A program made the position numbers and the translations under genes. Shown piece by piece: positions 8,915 to 17,044 of a stretch of DNA of 39,633 nucleotides. The notes under the pieces are model-generated. The model worked only from the letters and a program-made list of their open reading frames with translations. It did no database searches and was not told the DNA's origin. Origin of the DNA: Flammeovirgaceae bacterium UBA2371 (GTDB taxonomy: Bacteria; Bacteroidota; Bacteroidia; Cytophagales; Cyclobacteriaceae); assembly GCA_002345965.1 (NCBI GenBank), contig DDTF01000028.1:1-39633 (forward strand). Reading direction: 5' to 3'. The first letter of the stretch is position 1, and the number at the start of each line of letters is the position of its first letter.

Positions 8915-10390
8915 ATGAATTATTCAACAGATGAAATCTCGCTGATGAAAGATGCGAGTAAAGTAGCTGATTTGCCCAACAAAATTACCAACGTGGAGTC
9001 TATGGACGCCATAGCTGAAATGGACATTCCGGATCCCAACAAAAAGATGGTTTCTGCGCGGGATCTCAACCATAGGAACTTTAAGAAGGGACCCTTTTGG
9101 CAGAAAATTCCTGCCTTCAGGGACATCACAGAAGAGCAGTTTCTGGATACCAAATGGCAGAACAAGAATACCATACACAAGATTACCCACCTGGAAGAGT
9201 TTCTGAAAGACGTTACATCAGAAGCATTCATCAAGGATGCTGTAAAAGGCATGGATGAAGCGCCCATGAACTTGCGCTTGTCACCTTATATTTTAAGTCT
9301 GGTGGACTGGAACGATCCCTACAATGACCCATTGCGCATACAGTTCATTCCATTGGGGGCTTCCAGAGAGCCAGATCATCCCAGACTTACGCTCGACTCC
9401 TTAAGTGAGCAGGATGACTCCCCAGTTTCTGGTTTGGTACATCGTTATTTTGACAAAGCGTTGTTCCTTCCATTGGATGTTTGCCCTGTCTATTGCCGCT
9501 TTTGTACACGCAGTTATGCCATTGGCAGCGACACGGATTCTGTTGAGAAAGTCAGTTTCAAACCTGTGCCTGACAATTGGAACAAAGCATTTGCCTACAT
9601 CGCATCGCGTCCAGAGATTGAAGACATTGTAATATCAGGTGGTGATGCCTATATGTTGGTGCCTACACGCCTTCGTCAAATAGGAGAGATGTTGCTGAAT
9701 ATCCCTCACATCAGGAGAATACGTTTTGCCACAAAAGGTCCCGCAGTAATGCCCATGAAAATATTGACCGATACCCCATGGACAGAAGCATTGATAGAAA
9801 TGGTAGATCTGGGAAGGACAATGGGCAAGGAAGTAGTATTGCATACCCACTTCAACAGCGCCAATGAAATCACGGACATTACCAAACAAGCCATGGACTT
9901 ACTTTTCAAAAGAGGAGTAACTGTGCGCAATCAGAGTGTAATGATCAGGGGCGTGAATGACTCAGCAGAAGAAATGATCCATTTGGTACGGAAGCTGTCT
10001 TATATGAATGTGCAGCCTTACTACGTTTACCAACATGATATGGTTAAAGGAACGGAGGAGATGAGAACCAGTGTGGCGCAAACGCAGGAGATCGAACGTG
10101 CCGTGCGCGGTGTTACTGCTGGTTTCAACACTCCACTATTTGTAACGGATGCACCCGGTGGTGGTGGTAAGCGTGATGTACACAGCTATGACTATTATGA
10201 CAGGGTAACGGGTATCAGTGTTTACAGAAGCCCTAGTGTTGACGACTCCAAAGTTTATCTTTATTTTGATCCCATTAGTTCATTGCCGCCAGAAGGTCGA
10301 AAAATGTGGGAAGATGAATCTGTGCATGAGGACCTTATTCAAAATGCCATCAAGGCATCAGGATATGGCGATTTGACGATGGCCATTTAA
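8915..10390 (+). CDS. ablA: Lysine 2,3-aminomutase (radical SAM, PLP)
   Basis: This enzyme converts L-lysine to L-beta-lysine using SAM, a [4Fe-4S] cluster and PLP. The radical-SAM cluster motif CxxxCxxC is Cys190, Cys194 and Cys197 (CPVYCRFC). The PLP lysine is Lys419 in DAPGGGGK. By spacing from this lysine, Asp375 (YQHD) and Asp412 (TDAPG) match Asp293 and Asp330 of clostridial lysine 2,3-aminomutase, the residues that bind the substrate side-chain amine. Glutamate 2,3-aminomutases differ at these positions, so lysine is the likely substrate. At 491 residues it has roughly 65 extra N-terminal residues compared with the clostridial enzyme. With ablB two genes downstream it should feed N-epsilon-acetyl-beta-lysine synthesis rather than lysine fermentation; no other fermentation genes are present. 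The symbol kamA is also used. Confidence 0.92.
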   Translation: MNYSTDEISLMKDASKVADLPNKITNVESMDAIAEMDIPDPNKKMVSARDLNHRNFKKGPFWQKIPAFRDITEEQFLDTKWQNKNTIHKITHLEEFLKDVTSEAFIKDAVKGMDEAPMNLRLSPYILSLVDWNDPYNDPLRIQFIPLGASREPDHPRLTLDSLSEQDDSPVSGLVHRYFDKALFLPLDVCPVYCRFCTRSYAIGSDTDSVEKVSFKPVPDNWNKAFAYIASRPEIEDIVISGGDAYMLVPTRLRQIGEMLLNIPHIRRIRFATKGPAVMPMKILTDTPWTEALIEMVDLGRTMGKEVVLHTHFNSANEITDITKQAMDLLFKRGVTVRNQSVMIRGVNDSAEEMIHLVRKLSYMNVQPYYVYQHDMVKGTEEMRTSVAQTQEIERAVRGVTAGFNTPLFVTDAPGGGGKRDVHSYDYYDRVTGISVYRSPSVDDSKVYLYFDPISSLPPEGRKMWEDESVHEDLIQNAIKASGYGDLTMAI

Positions 10391-10401
10391 AAAAGTAGCG
10401 C

Positions 10402-11808
10402 TTGCATTGGCTTGACTATCTCATCTTCGCCTTGTACTTCCTTGGAGTGCTGGGCGTGGGTATTTATTTCTTCTTTAAGAACGAAACCCACGAAGATTAT
10501 TTCGTGGGTGGAAGATCGATTTCCTCTTTCCATGTGGGGCTTTCTATCGTGGCAACAGATGTAGGTGGTGGATTTTCCATAGGCTTGGGAGGATTGGGTT
10601 TTGTAATGGGTATTTCTGGAAGCTGGCTGTTGTTTACCGGATTGGTAGGCGCCTGGCTGGCCGCAATATTTACGGTACCTAAATTGAAAAAGTTAGACAT
10701 AGCATATGGTTATTTGACTTATCCTGATTTCCTGAAGGCAATCTATGGGAGCAAGGTGGCCATGTTTGCGGCAGTCATTTCCGGTATTGGTTATCTTGGA
10801 TTTACAGGGGGACAAATATTGGCAGGAGCCAAGCTGGCAGCAGGCAGTGTGTTCGCTGACATCACTGCGTTTGATCCATTGTCGTTTTCTCTTTTTGTCA
10901 TGGCCGCTGTTATTCTTTTGTACACGGTACTGGGTGGAATCAAGGCAGTGATCTACACCGATACTGTTCAATGGATTGTTTTGTTGTCGGGACTGATGTT
11001 TTTGGGATTTCCTTTTGCCTATTATAAACTGGGTGGATGGGAAGTGATCAGCAAGGCTTTGCCAGCTTCTCACTTTAGTCTCACCAATGTATCGGCAGTT
11101 ACATTAATCAACTGGTCTTTTACCATTATACCTATATGGTTTATTGCCATGACATTGTACCAGCGAGTTTATGCAAGTCCGAATGTAAAAGAGGCCAAGC
11201 GTGCTTTTTTTATTGCGGGTGTATTTGAATATCCCTTCATGGCATTTGTAGGAGTGGGGTTAGGTATGCTGGCACGCGTTGCATATCCGGAAAGCGATTC
11301 GGAGATGGCGTTGCCATTGATGTTGAATCATGTGTTGCCAATTGGTGTAGCTGGCTTTTTGCTTGCATCCTATTTTTCAGCGGTGATGTCTACGGCCGAC
11401 AGTTGTTTGATTGCCTCTTCGGGAAACTTCACCAACGATATCATTGTGAGGTTGTTCAAAAGAAAATTATCTGACAAGGCCATCATTCGTCTTTCGCAGG
11501 TAATCACTTTGTTGGTTGGAGTTTTAGCATTGTTGCTGGCCAGTACTTTTCAATCTGTATTGGACATCGTGTTGCAGGCATATGGCTTTATGGTGTCAGG
11601 ATTATTAGTGCCAACCTTAGTGGCCTACTTTTCTCTTAAAAGAGACGCAACTGCTGCTACTGTGAGTATGATCGGAGGAGGCGGTTTTACACTGGCATGC
11701 ATTTTTGCGAAAGTGAATTTACCATTAGGTTTAGATCCTACAGTTTATGGACTAATCCTATCGGCAATATTGTATTATGTGGTTTATAACCTGAAGAAAA
11801 ATGTTTGA
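10402..11808 (+). CDS. Sodium:solute symporter (SSS family)
   Basis: A 468-residue inner-membrane transporter of the SSS family with about 13 membrane segments. The family signature GGIKAVIYTDTVQ is present near residue 175, and the N-terminal GGGFSIGLGGLGFVMG segment is typical. The start must be a non-ATG codon: an in-frame TAG at 10396-10398 lies two codons upstream, and the first internal Met is about 68 residues in, so TTG at 10402 is the best start. The gene begins 11 bp after ablA and its stop overlaps the ablB start by 8 bp, so it belongs to the operon. Plausible substrates are lysine, beta-lysine or the acetylated solute, by context only. Sodium-coupled uptake would suit a salt-responsive unit. 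Confidence 0.88.
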   Translation: MHWLDYLIFALYFLGVLGVGIYFFFKNETHEDYFVGGRSISSFHVGLSIVATDVGGGFSIGLGGLGFVMGISGSWLLFTGLVGAWLAAIFTVPKLKKLDIAYGYLTYPDFLKAIYGSKVAMFAAVISGIGYLGFTGGQILAGAKLAAGSVFADITAFDPLSFSLFVMAAVILLYTVLGGIKAVIYTDTVQWIVLLSGLMFLGFPFAYYKLGGWEVISKALPASHFSLTNVSAVTLINWSFTIIPIWFIAMTLYQRVYASPNVKEAKRAFFIAGVFEYPFMAFVGVGLGMLARVAYPESDSEMALPLMLNHVLPIGVAGFLLASYFSAVMSTADSCLIASSGNFTNDIIVRLFKRKLSDKAIIRLSQVITLLVGVLALLLASTFQSVLDIVLQAYGFMVSGLLVPTLVAYFSLKRDATAATVSMIGGGGFTLACIFAKVNLPLGLDPTVYGLILSAILYYVVYNLKKNV

Positions 11809-12634
11809 TAAAATTGAAAAAATGAAAGGGTCTGTCATTCAACACGGACCGAATAATGACAGGGTATATCTGATGAAGCTGGCCGAAAAGGACACGCCTG
11901 AAATTATTGACAAGCTGCATGACCTTTCGCTGGTTAAAAATTATACCAAGATTTTTGCCAAAGTGCCTGCCAAGTTGGTAGATGAATTTATGGACAATGA
12001 CTTCAAAGAAGAGGCCAGTATTCCCAAATTTTATAAAGGTAAGGAAACGGCTCACTTTGTATCTCGCTTTATGGATGCGACACGTTCATTTCTATCTGCT
12101 GCCAAAAAACTACACATCAGAAAAAACATAGAGGTGGCGCTCACCAAAAAGAACAAGAATTCCCTGTCCAAACCCGATATGGAATTCAGACCGCTGGAGC
12201 ATCAAGATGCGTCCCAGTTGGTTTCTCTGTATGAACAAACATTTAAAGTATATCCGTTTCCCATTTTTGATGAACAATACATCAAAGACACCATGGACGA
12301 AAACATCGAGTACTTCGGAGCATTTGACAACGATCAGCTGGTAGCCGCCTCTTCCGCTGAAAAGGACATCGAAAATAAAAATGCGGAGATGACCGACTTT
12401 GCTACACTACAGGATTACCGAGGCAAGAATCTTTCATACTTTTTGCTGAAAGAAATGGAGAAGGAGATGGAAGCCCAGAATTATCAAACTTTGTTTACCA
12501 TAGCACGTTCCGAATCGATAGGAATGAACGCTACCTTTGCACGACAGGATTATGAGTTTGGCGGTACATTGGTAAACAATACCTTAATAGGTGAGGACAT
12601 TGAAAGTATGAATGTGTGGTATAAGAACCTATAG
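11801..12634 (+). CDS. ablB: Beta-lysine N-acetyltransferase (GNAT)
   Basis: A 277-residue protein matching the AblB pattern: an N-terminal region with IQHGPNNDRVYLMKL (about residues 13-27), then a GNAT acetyltransferase domain from about residue 125 to the end. The acetyl-CoA-binding segment is visible as TLQDYRGKNLSYFLLKEME. AblB acetylates the epsilon-amine of beta-lysine with acetyl-CoA to give N-epsilon-acetyl-beta-lysine, a compatible solute. Its start (ATG at 11801) overlaps the symporter stop in an 8-nt ATGTTTGA, which implies translational coupling. Together with ablA this completes the two-step pathway in one operon. The short inverted repeats at 12634-12676 may end the transcript. 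Confidence 0.9.
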   Translation: MFDKIEKMKGSVIQHGPNNDRVYLMKLAEKDTPEIIDKLHDLSLVKNYTKIFAKVPAKLVDEFMDNDFKEEASIPKFYKGKETAHFVSRFMDATRSFLSAAKKLHIRKNIEVALTKKNKNSLSKPDMEFRPLEHQDASQLVSLYEQTFKVYPFPIFDEQYIKDTMDENIEYFGAFDNDQLVAASSAEKDIENKNAEMTDFATLQDYRGKNLSYFLLKEMEKEMEAQNYQTLFTIARSESIGMNATFARQDYEFGGTLVNNTLIGEDIESMNVWYKNL

Positions 12635-12676
12635 TCAATCAACAATTGACAAGGATTACCAACTTATTAAAAGTTG
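12634..12676 (+). terminator. Weak hairpins after ablB
   Basis: Two short stems follow the ablB stop: GTCAAT/ATTGAC (12634-12639 with 12645-12650) and CAACTT/AAGTTG (12660-12665 with 12671-12676). Neither has a proper T-tract. They lie between convergent genes and may slow or end transcription, but the evidence is thin. Confidence 0.25.
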
Positions 12677-12735
12677 AGCTAACTGACGTAACACAAATAC
12701 TTTATCAACTTAAATGTTGTCAACCCTCAATTGCT

Positions 12736-14013
12736 TTACTTTTCAATAATAGCAGCAACACCCATACCTCCGGCAGTACATACGGATACTAAACCACGAC
12801 CTTTTCCTTTTTGATGAAGCAGTTTGGCCATGGTGCCCACTACACGGGCTCCGGTAGCGCCAAAAGGATGTCCCAACGCAACGCTGCCACCTTTTACATT
12901 CATCTTGCTTCTGTCGATGGACCCAAGCGCCTTCGCTAATCCTAATTCCTTTTTACAATAATCTTCACTTTCCCATGCTTTCAAAGTGCATAACACCTGT
13001 CCTGCGAAGGCTTCATGTATTTCGTAATAGTCGAAATCCTGTAAGGTAAGGTTGTTGCGTTGTAACAATCGTGCAACAGCCAAAGTAGGCGCCATCAGCA
13101 ATCCGGCACCATTTACGAAATCTACTGCGGCCGCTTCGCAATCAGCAAAATAAGCTTGTATGGGCAGGTTGTTCTTTGAAGCATATTCTTCTGAAGTAAG
13201 TAATACCGCTGCAGCACCATCCGTAAATATCGTGCTGTTGCCAGCCGTAAGGGTACCTGCAGGCGATTTATCAAAAGCAGGTTTTAGTTTGGCCAACTTC
13301 TCCATGTTGGTGTCTGCTCTAACAATGGTATCGCGTGTCGCTCCCTTAAAGGGAACAAGCATATCGTTGTAAAATCCTTCTTCATACGCTTTCACTGCGT
13401 TCATATGACTTTCGTAGGACAACTGATCTTGTTCTTGTCGGCCTATCTTCCATTCCTTCACCATCAACTCTGTGTGTTGACCCATCGTCATGCCGGTACG
13501 AGGTTCAAACACAGCGGGGTAGTTGGGCTTCAGGTCTTTGAGATTGATTTTAAGAAAGCGGGCAATTCTTTGTGAAATCGATTTGGCTCCGTTGATGTCG
13601 ATCAGTTTCCAGGCTAGTTTTCGCTGCAGCATGATAGGCAAATCACTATTAGTGTCGCTGCCACCACCTACACCAGAATCAATTTGACCGGTCGATATTT
13701 TTAGAGCTATCAGGTTGATGGTTTCAAGACTCGTTCCGCATGCACGCTGCAAATTAAAGGCAGGTGTGTTGGGGTGAAGGGTCGTGCCCAGTACCACCTC
13801 ACGGGAATAGTTCCATTCAAACGAACTTTGCATCACAGCACCGAAAGCAACATCTCCTAACAATTTGCCAGACAAGGAATATTTTTCTACCATTCCTTGT
13901 AGGGTAGCAGTTAGCATCTCCTGATTGGAAGTGCGGCTGTATTGCTGAAATGATTTCACGAAGGGAATTCTCAGTCCGCCAACAATGGCGACACGGTGGT
14001 TCACATTGCGCAT
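12736..14013 (-). CDS. Acetyl-CoA C-acyltransferase (thiolase, FadI-like)
   Basis: A 425-residue thiolase. The acylated cysteine is Cys92 in QRACGTSLE. The HEAFAGQ histidine motif lies near residue 335, the GHPFGATGAR motif follows, and the second catalytic cysteine is Cys412 in CTAGGMG. Length and N-terminus (RVAIVGGLRIPFVKS) fit the FadI branch of thiolases, which cleave 3-ketoacyl-CoA in beta-oxidation; a biosynthetic thiolase cannot be excluded. No FadJ-type partner is adjacent, but an acyl-CoA oxidase-like gene lies at the far end of the window. It converges with ablB and diverges from the alpha/beta hydrolase at 14117, so the intervening 100 bp should hold two promoters. Confidence 0.9.
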   Translation of the reverse strand: MRNVNHRVAIVGGLRIPFVKSFQQYSRTSNQEMLTATLQGMVEKYSLSGKLLGDVAFGAVMQSSFEWNYSREVVLGTTLHPNTPAFNLQRACGTSLETINLIALKISTGQIDSGVGGGSDTNSDLPIMLQRKLAWKLIDINGAKSISQRIARFLKINLKDLKPNYPAVFEPRTGMTMGQHTELMVKEWKIGRQEQDQLSYESHMNAVKAYEEGFYNDMLVPFKGATRDTIVRADTNMEKLAKLKPAFDKSPAGTLTAGNSTIFTDGAAAVLLTSEEYASKNNLPIQAYFADCEAAAVDFVNGAGLLMAPTLAVARLLQRNNLTLQDFDYYEIHEAFAGQVLCTLKAWESEDYCKKELGLAKALGSIDRSKMNVKGGSVALGHPFGATGARVVGTMAKLLHQKGKGRGLVSVCTAGGMGVAAIIEK

Positions 14014-14116
14014 GCAGTATCTTTTACGTTAAAAAACCTATTCCAAATAAAATCAATTTAGTCAGGAATTGGTTCATTGTCGTTTAAAAGTTAAGGCAAA
14101 AATGATAACTTTCGTT

Positions 14117-14782
14117 ATGTCGCAGCAGGCAAAGTCATCGACTATTACCATTTCCGAAAGAACGGGTTCCGTTTCAGCATTGGCTTTGGTTCCTAAAAAC
14201 GCTGCTGCACTGCTGGTGTTGGCACATGGGGCAGGAGCGGGAATGGCGCACATTTTTATGGAAACTATGGCCATGGAGTTGGCTTCGGTTGGCATAGCCA
14301 CCCTTCGTTATAACTTTCCTTATATGGAAAAGGGAAGTAAGCGCCCCGATCCACCTGCTGTTGCTGAAAAAACGGTTGCCATGGTGTTGGAATATGCTCA
14401 CCAAACCTATCCAAAGCTGCCTTTGTTTGCAGGCGGTAAATCCTTCGGGGGAAGAATGACTTCTCAACGAGTAGCAAAAGAATGTCCAGCGTTTTTAAAT
14501 GGTATTGTGTTCTTTGGATTTCCACTTCACGCCATTGGAAATCCTGGTATCGAGCGGGCAGGTCACCTGAAGGATGTAAAGGTGCCTATGCTTTTTTTGC
14601 AGGGAAGTAAAGACAAACTGGCTGACATTGAGTTGATGAAAAATGTAGTAAAGAAACTGAAGCATTCTCAACTTGTTCAGTTTGATGGAGCTGATCATTC
14701 ATTTAAAGTATCCAAGCAAGACATCTTACCCGATTTGGCAGCATCGGCAGCAGCCTGGATGAAGAAAGGTGCTTCTCTGTAA
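14117..14782 (+). CDS. Alpha/beta-hydrolase of the KANL3/Tex30 type
   Basis: A cytoplasmic hydrolase of about 221 residues. The LVLAHGAGAGMAH segment forms the oxyanion region, the nucleophile serine lies in GGKSFGG, the acid in LQGSKDKLAD and the histidine in DGADHSF. This set matches the COG3571 / KANL3-Tex30-like family, predicted hydrolases of unknown substrate. I chose the ATG at 14117 (MSQQAK); an ATG at 14102 and a TTG at 14069 also lie in frame. The gene diverges from the thiolase and converges with the RidA-like gene. Confidence 0.8.
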   Translation: MSQQAKSSTITISERTGSVSALALVPKNAAALLVLAHGAGAGMAHIFMETMAMELASVGIATLRYNFPYMEKGSKRPDPPAVAEKTVAMVLEYAHQTYPKLPLFAGGKSFGGRMTSQRVAKECPAFLNGIVFFGFPLHAIGNPGIERAGHLKDVKVPMLFLQGSKDKLADIELMKNVVKKLKHSQLVQFDGADHSFKVSKQDILPDLAASAAAWMKKGASL

Positions 14783-14819
14783 AGACTAACCTTATAATGC
14801 GTTTAGTAAATGTTTTTCC

Positions 14820-15215
14820 TTAATGTAAATCCTTTACTGCTGTACCTGTGATCTTCACTTTTCCTCCAAAAGGCAATGCAGCAGCCTGATAGATGGTTCT
14901 GGCAGGTCTTTTGTTCTCCGGAAATAATGCCATGTATAATTGATTGATTGGCGCAAGATCTTTTAAGTCGTTGAAAGCAATATCAATAAACACAATATCC
15001 TCTTTTTCAAAGCCAGCATTTTTGATGGCAGCAAAGAAATTGGCAAACGCCAGTTTACCTTCTTCTTCGATGGTTCCTGCTACATACGCACCCTCTTTAT
15101 TTACAGACAATTGCCCACTAACAAAGCACATGTTATTTACCACTACAGCGTGACTGATCGGATTGGACCAATTGGGGAGCCCTTCTCCTTTAGTAATGTA
15201 TTTTTTAGCACTCAT
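14820..15215 (-). CDS. RidA-family (YjgF/UK114) protein
   Basis: A 131-residue protein of the RidA/YjgF/UK114 family. The characteristic segments VVVNNMCFVSGQL, AFANFFAAIKNAGF and RPARTIYQAAALPFGGKV are all present. Active RidA enzymes hydrolyse reactive enamine/imine intermediates and need an arginine and a nearby glutamate. The arginine in RPARTI is kept, but the place of the glutamate (KIEIEAIA in E. coli RidA) reads KVKITGTA, so the glutamate is gone. It may therefore belong to an Rid subgroup with another or no deaminase activity. It sits 23 bp after the DUF819 gene and is probably co-transcribed with it. Confidence 0.88.
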   Translation of the reverse strand: MSAKKYITKGEGLPNWSNPISHAVVVNNMCFVSGQLSVNKEGAYVAGTIEEEGKLAFANFFAAIKNAGFEKEDIVFIDIAFNDLKDLAPINQLYMALFPENKRPARTIYQAAALPFGGKVKITGTAVKDLH

Positions 15216-15238
15216 AGATTAGATGATATAAAATCAGT

Positions 15239-16378
15239 CTAGAGAAATGCTTGCATGATGTTTCCAACAGCCAGACCTAGGTAATTTCCAACCGCATAAC
15301 CCAGTAACCCCACGGCAATTCCTGGCAAAATCTTATCCGTATATCCTCTGGCACTGGCCAACGCCAGCGCGCTGGAAGATCCTCCAACGTTGGCTTGTGA
15401 GGCTACCGCAAGGGTACCTGCGTCAATGCGCAGGAGGTAGCCCACACCAAACAGAAAGATACCGTGAATGGCGATAGTACCCATGGCAAAGTAAAATACT
15501 GCGGGACCTACCGCTACAATATTGGCTACTACTGATTTGGCGCCATTACTGGCAAGAAAAAGTAACAACAGATAATTGCCCAACATGGCACCACCAGCAA
15601 TATTTTTTATGTAGGGAATTTGAGCAGTGAGCAACACAAAAGTGGTCAACCATAAAATTTCGGGGAGAAACGGTAACAGGCGACCCAATGCTTCCGATAT
15701 CCAGATGGTACCAAATACAACGGTGACCAAAACGGCAACATGTATGATCTTCATTGATCCATCGCTACGGTACAATGATTTTTCTATCGTATAACTGTTG
15801 TCTTTAGGCATGGGAGTATCTGCACTTATTTCATCTGAGCTATTTCTTGTCAACAAAACAGGAGCCGCAAGACAAACTACCAGCCAAATGGCGGTGATGA
15901 TCACGTCCGCAGCAATGCCTGCAGTAAATAAATCAGAACTGGTATTAAATGCCCTACCCAATGCTGCAAAATTCATTCCGCCTCCAACGTATGTGCCAGT
16001 AAATTGTCCCGCCAGTTTGTAGGCTTCATTGCCAATTTGATTCGCTAAAATCATGCTCATGGTCATGGCGCCAAGGGCAGAGCCTACAGCACCTAGCAAG
16101 AATGCCTTCAACATGGTGGGGCCTGCTGCTTTGATGGACTTAATGTCAACACTAAGGAGAATAAGCACAATAGATGCACTTACTCCCTGTGTCATGAGAA
16201 AATCGTAGGCAACAGAATCACCCGGCAGGAAACCTGAATTGGATAAGGCAATACCGATAAGAATGGCGATGGCGCCTGCACCCAGTTTCTTAAAAGTCTT
16301 AAACCGTTTTTCCAACCAAAGCGATACGATCACTGAGAAGGCCAGCACAAAGAAAATAGCAACCGTATTTGTAACCAT
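15239..16378 (-). CDS. DUF819 family membrane protein (YjcL-like)
   Basis: A 379-residue inner-membrane protein with about ten membrane segments and glycine-rich motifs typical of DUF819: GQFTGTYVGGGMNFAAL near residue 135 and ASQANVGGSSSALALA near 330. The two similar halves suggest an inverted-repeat transporter fold. Its substrate is unknown. It is first in a two-gene minus-strand unit with the RidA-like gene, so a metabolite linked to imine or amino-acid chemistry is possible, by context only. It diverges from a Crp-like regulator, and the shared 77-bp gap carries an inverted repeat (16413-16437). Confidence 0.85.
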   Translation of the reverse strand: MVTNTVAIFFVLAFSVIVSLWLEKRFKTFKKLGAGAIAILIGIALSNSGFLPGDSVAYDFLMTQGVSASIVLILLSVDIKSIKAAGPTMLKAFLLGAVGSALGAMTMSMILANQIGNEAYKLAGQFTGTYVGGGMNFAALGRAFNTSSDLFTAGIAADVIITAIWLVVCLAAPVLLTRNSSDEISADTPMPKDNSYTIEKSLYRSDGSMKIIHVAVLVTVVFGTIWISEALGRLLPFLPEILWLTTFVLLTAQIPYIKNIAGGAMLGNYLLLLFLASNGAKSVVANIVAVGPAVFYFAMGTIAIHGIFLFGVGYLLRIDAGTLAVASQANVGGSSSALALASARGYTDKILPGIAVGLLGYAVGNYLGLAVGNIMQAFL

Positions 16379-16412
16379 AGTACAGTAGGATCAGTTGATG
16401 CAAAAGGATAAA

Positions 16413-16437
16413 TTGATAAAAATTATGGCATTATCAA
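16413..16437. promoter_or_regulatory. Inverted repeat between DUF819 and Crp-like genes
   Basis: TTGATAA and TTATCAA form perfect 7-bp arms separated by 11 nt. The outer five bases equal the FNR half-site TTGAT, but the spacing is wider than in FNR sites (15 nt between half-sites instead of 4). Its place in a divergent promoter region next to a Crp/Fnr-like gene makes it a candidate operator. Confidence 0.35.
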
Positions 16438-16455
16438 AGCACAATATGTTAAGCA

Positions 16456-16992
16456 ATGGATGTAATTCAGGAACTAAGGAAAAAGATCTCGGCTGAAAAT
16501 CTTTGGAGCAGGGATTTTAAGATCAAAAGAAACGAATACCTGCTGCGAGAAGGGGAGATAGAAAAGTATATTTATTTTATTGAAGAGGGGTCAATTCGTG
16601 CGTACGTAAGCAATGAGGAAGAAGAATACATTATTCGGTTTGGATACAAGAACTCCATCATTACTGCATTGGATTCCTTTTTTTCGGGCAAGCCTTCAAG
16701 GCTCAATCTGCAGGCTATAAAGCAGTGTAGGATTCGGGCGGTTAGAAAAGAGGATTTCAACGCGCTCATTCAAAAGAGTCCTGAAAATACCAGGCTTTAC
16801 CAGTTTGTATTGGAACAATTGATTGTTCAACAAATGGAACGCGAAATGGACATTCTAACGGTGCTGCCGGTTGATCGGTACAAAAGGGTTCAGGAAAGAA
16901 GCCCTCATTTATTTCAGGAGATACCCAACAAACATATTGCTTCCTATTTGAGAATGACCCCTGAGACATTGAGCAGATTGAAGAAATCTTGA
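16456..16992 (+). CDS. Crp/Fnr-like transcriptional regulator
   Basis: A 178-residue regulator. A cyclic-nucleotide-binding-like beta roll covers about residues 15-115 (LREGEIEKYIYFIEEGSIRAYV), then a dimer helix, then a short C-terminal helix-turn-helix ending HIASYLRMTPETLSRLKKS. The Arg-Ser/Thr pair that binds cAMP phosphate in Crp is not seen; the position reads GKPSRLNL, so cAMP is probably not the ligand. This degenerate form is common in Bacteroidota. It is divergent from DUF819-ridA-like and probably shares an operon with the DinB-like gene 52 bp downstream. The inverted repeat at 16413-16437 is its most likely nearby target. Confidence 0.85.
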   Translation: MDVIQELRKKISAENLWSRDFKIKRNEYLLREGEIEKYIYFIEEGSIRAYVSNEEEEYIIRFGYKNSIITALDSFFSGKPSRLNLQAIKQCRIRAVRKEDFNALIQKSPENTRLYQFVLEQLIVQQMEREMDILTVLPVDRYKRVQERSPHLFQEIPNKHIASYLRMTPETLSRLKKS

Positions 16993-17044
16993 TTTCAATC
17001 AATGGATATTTATAGGGGGCGATCCATTTTTGTATAAAAAAACA

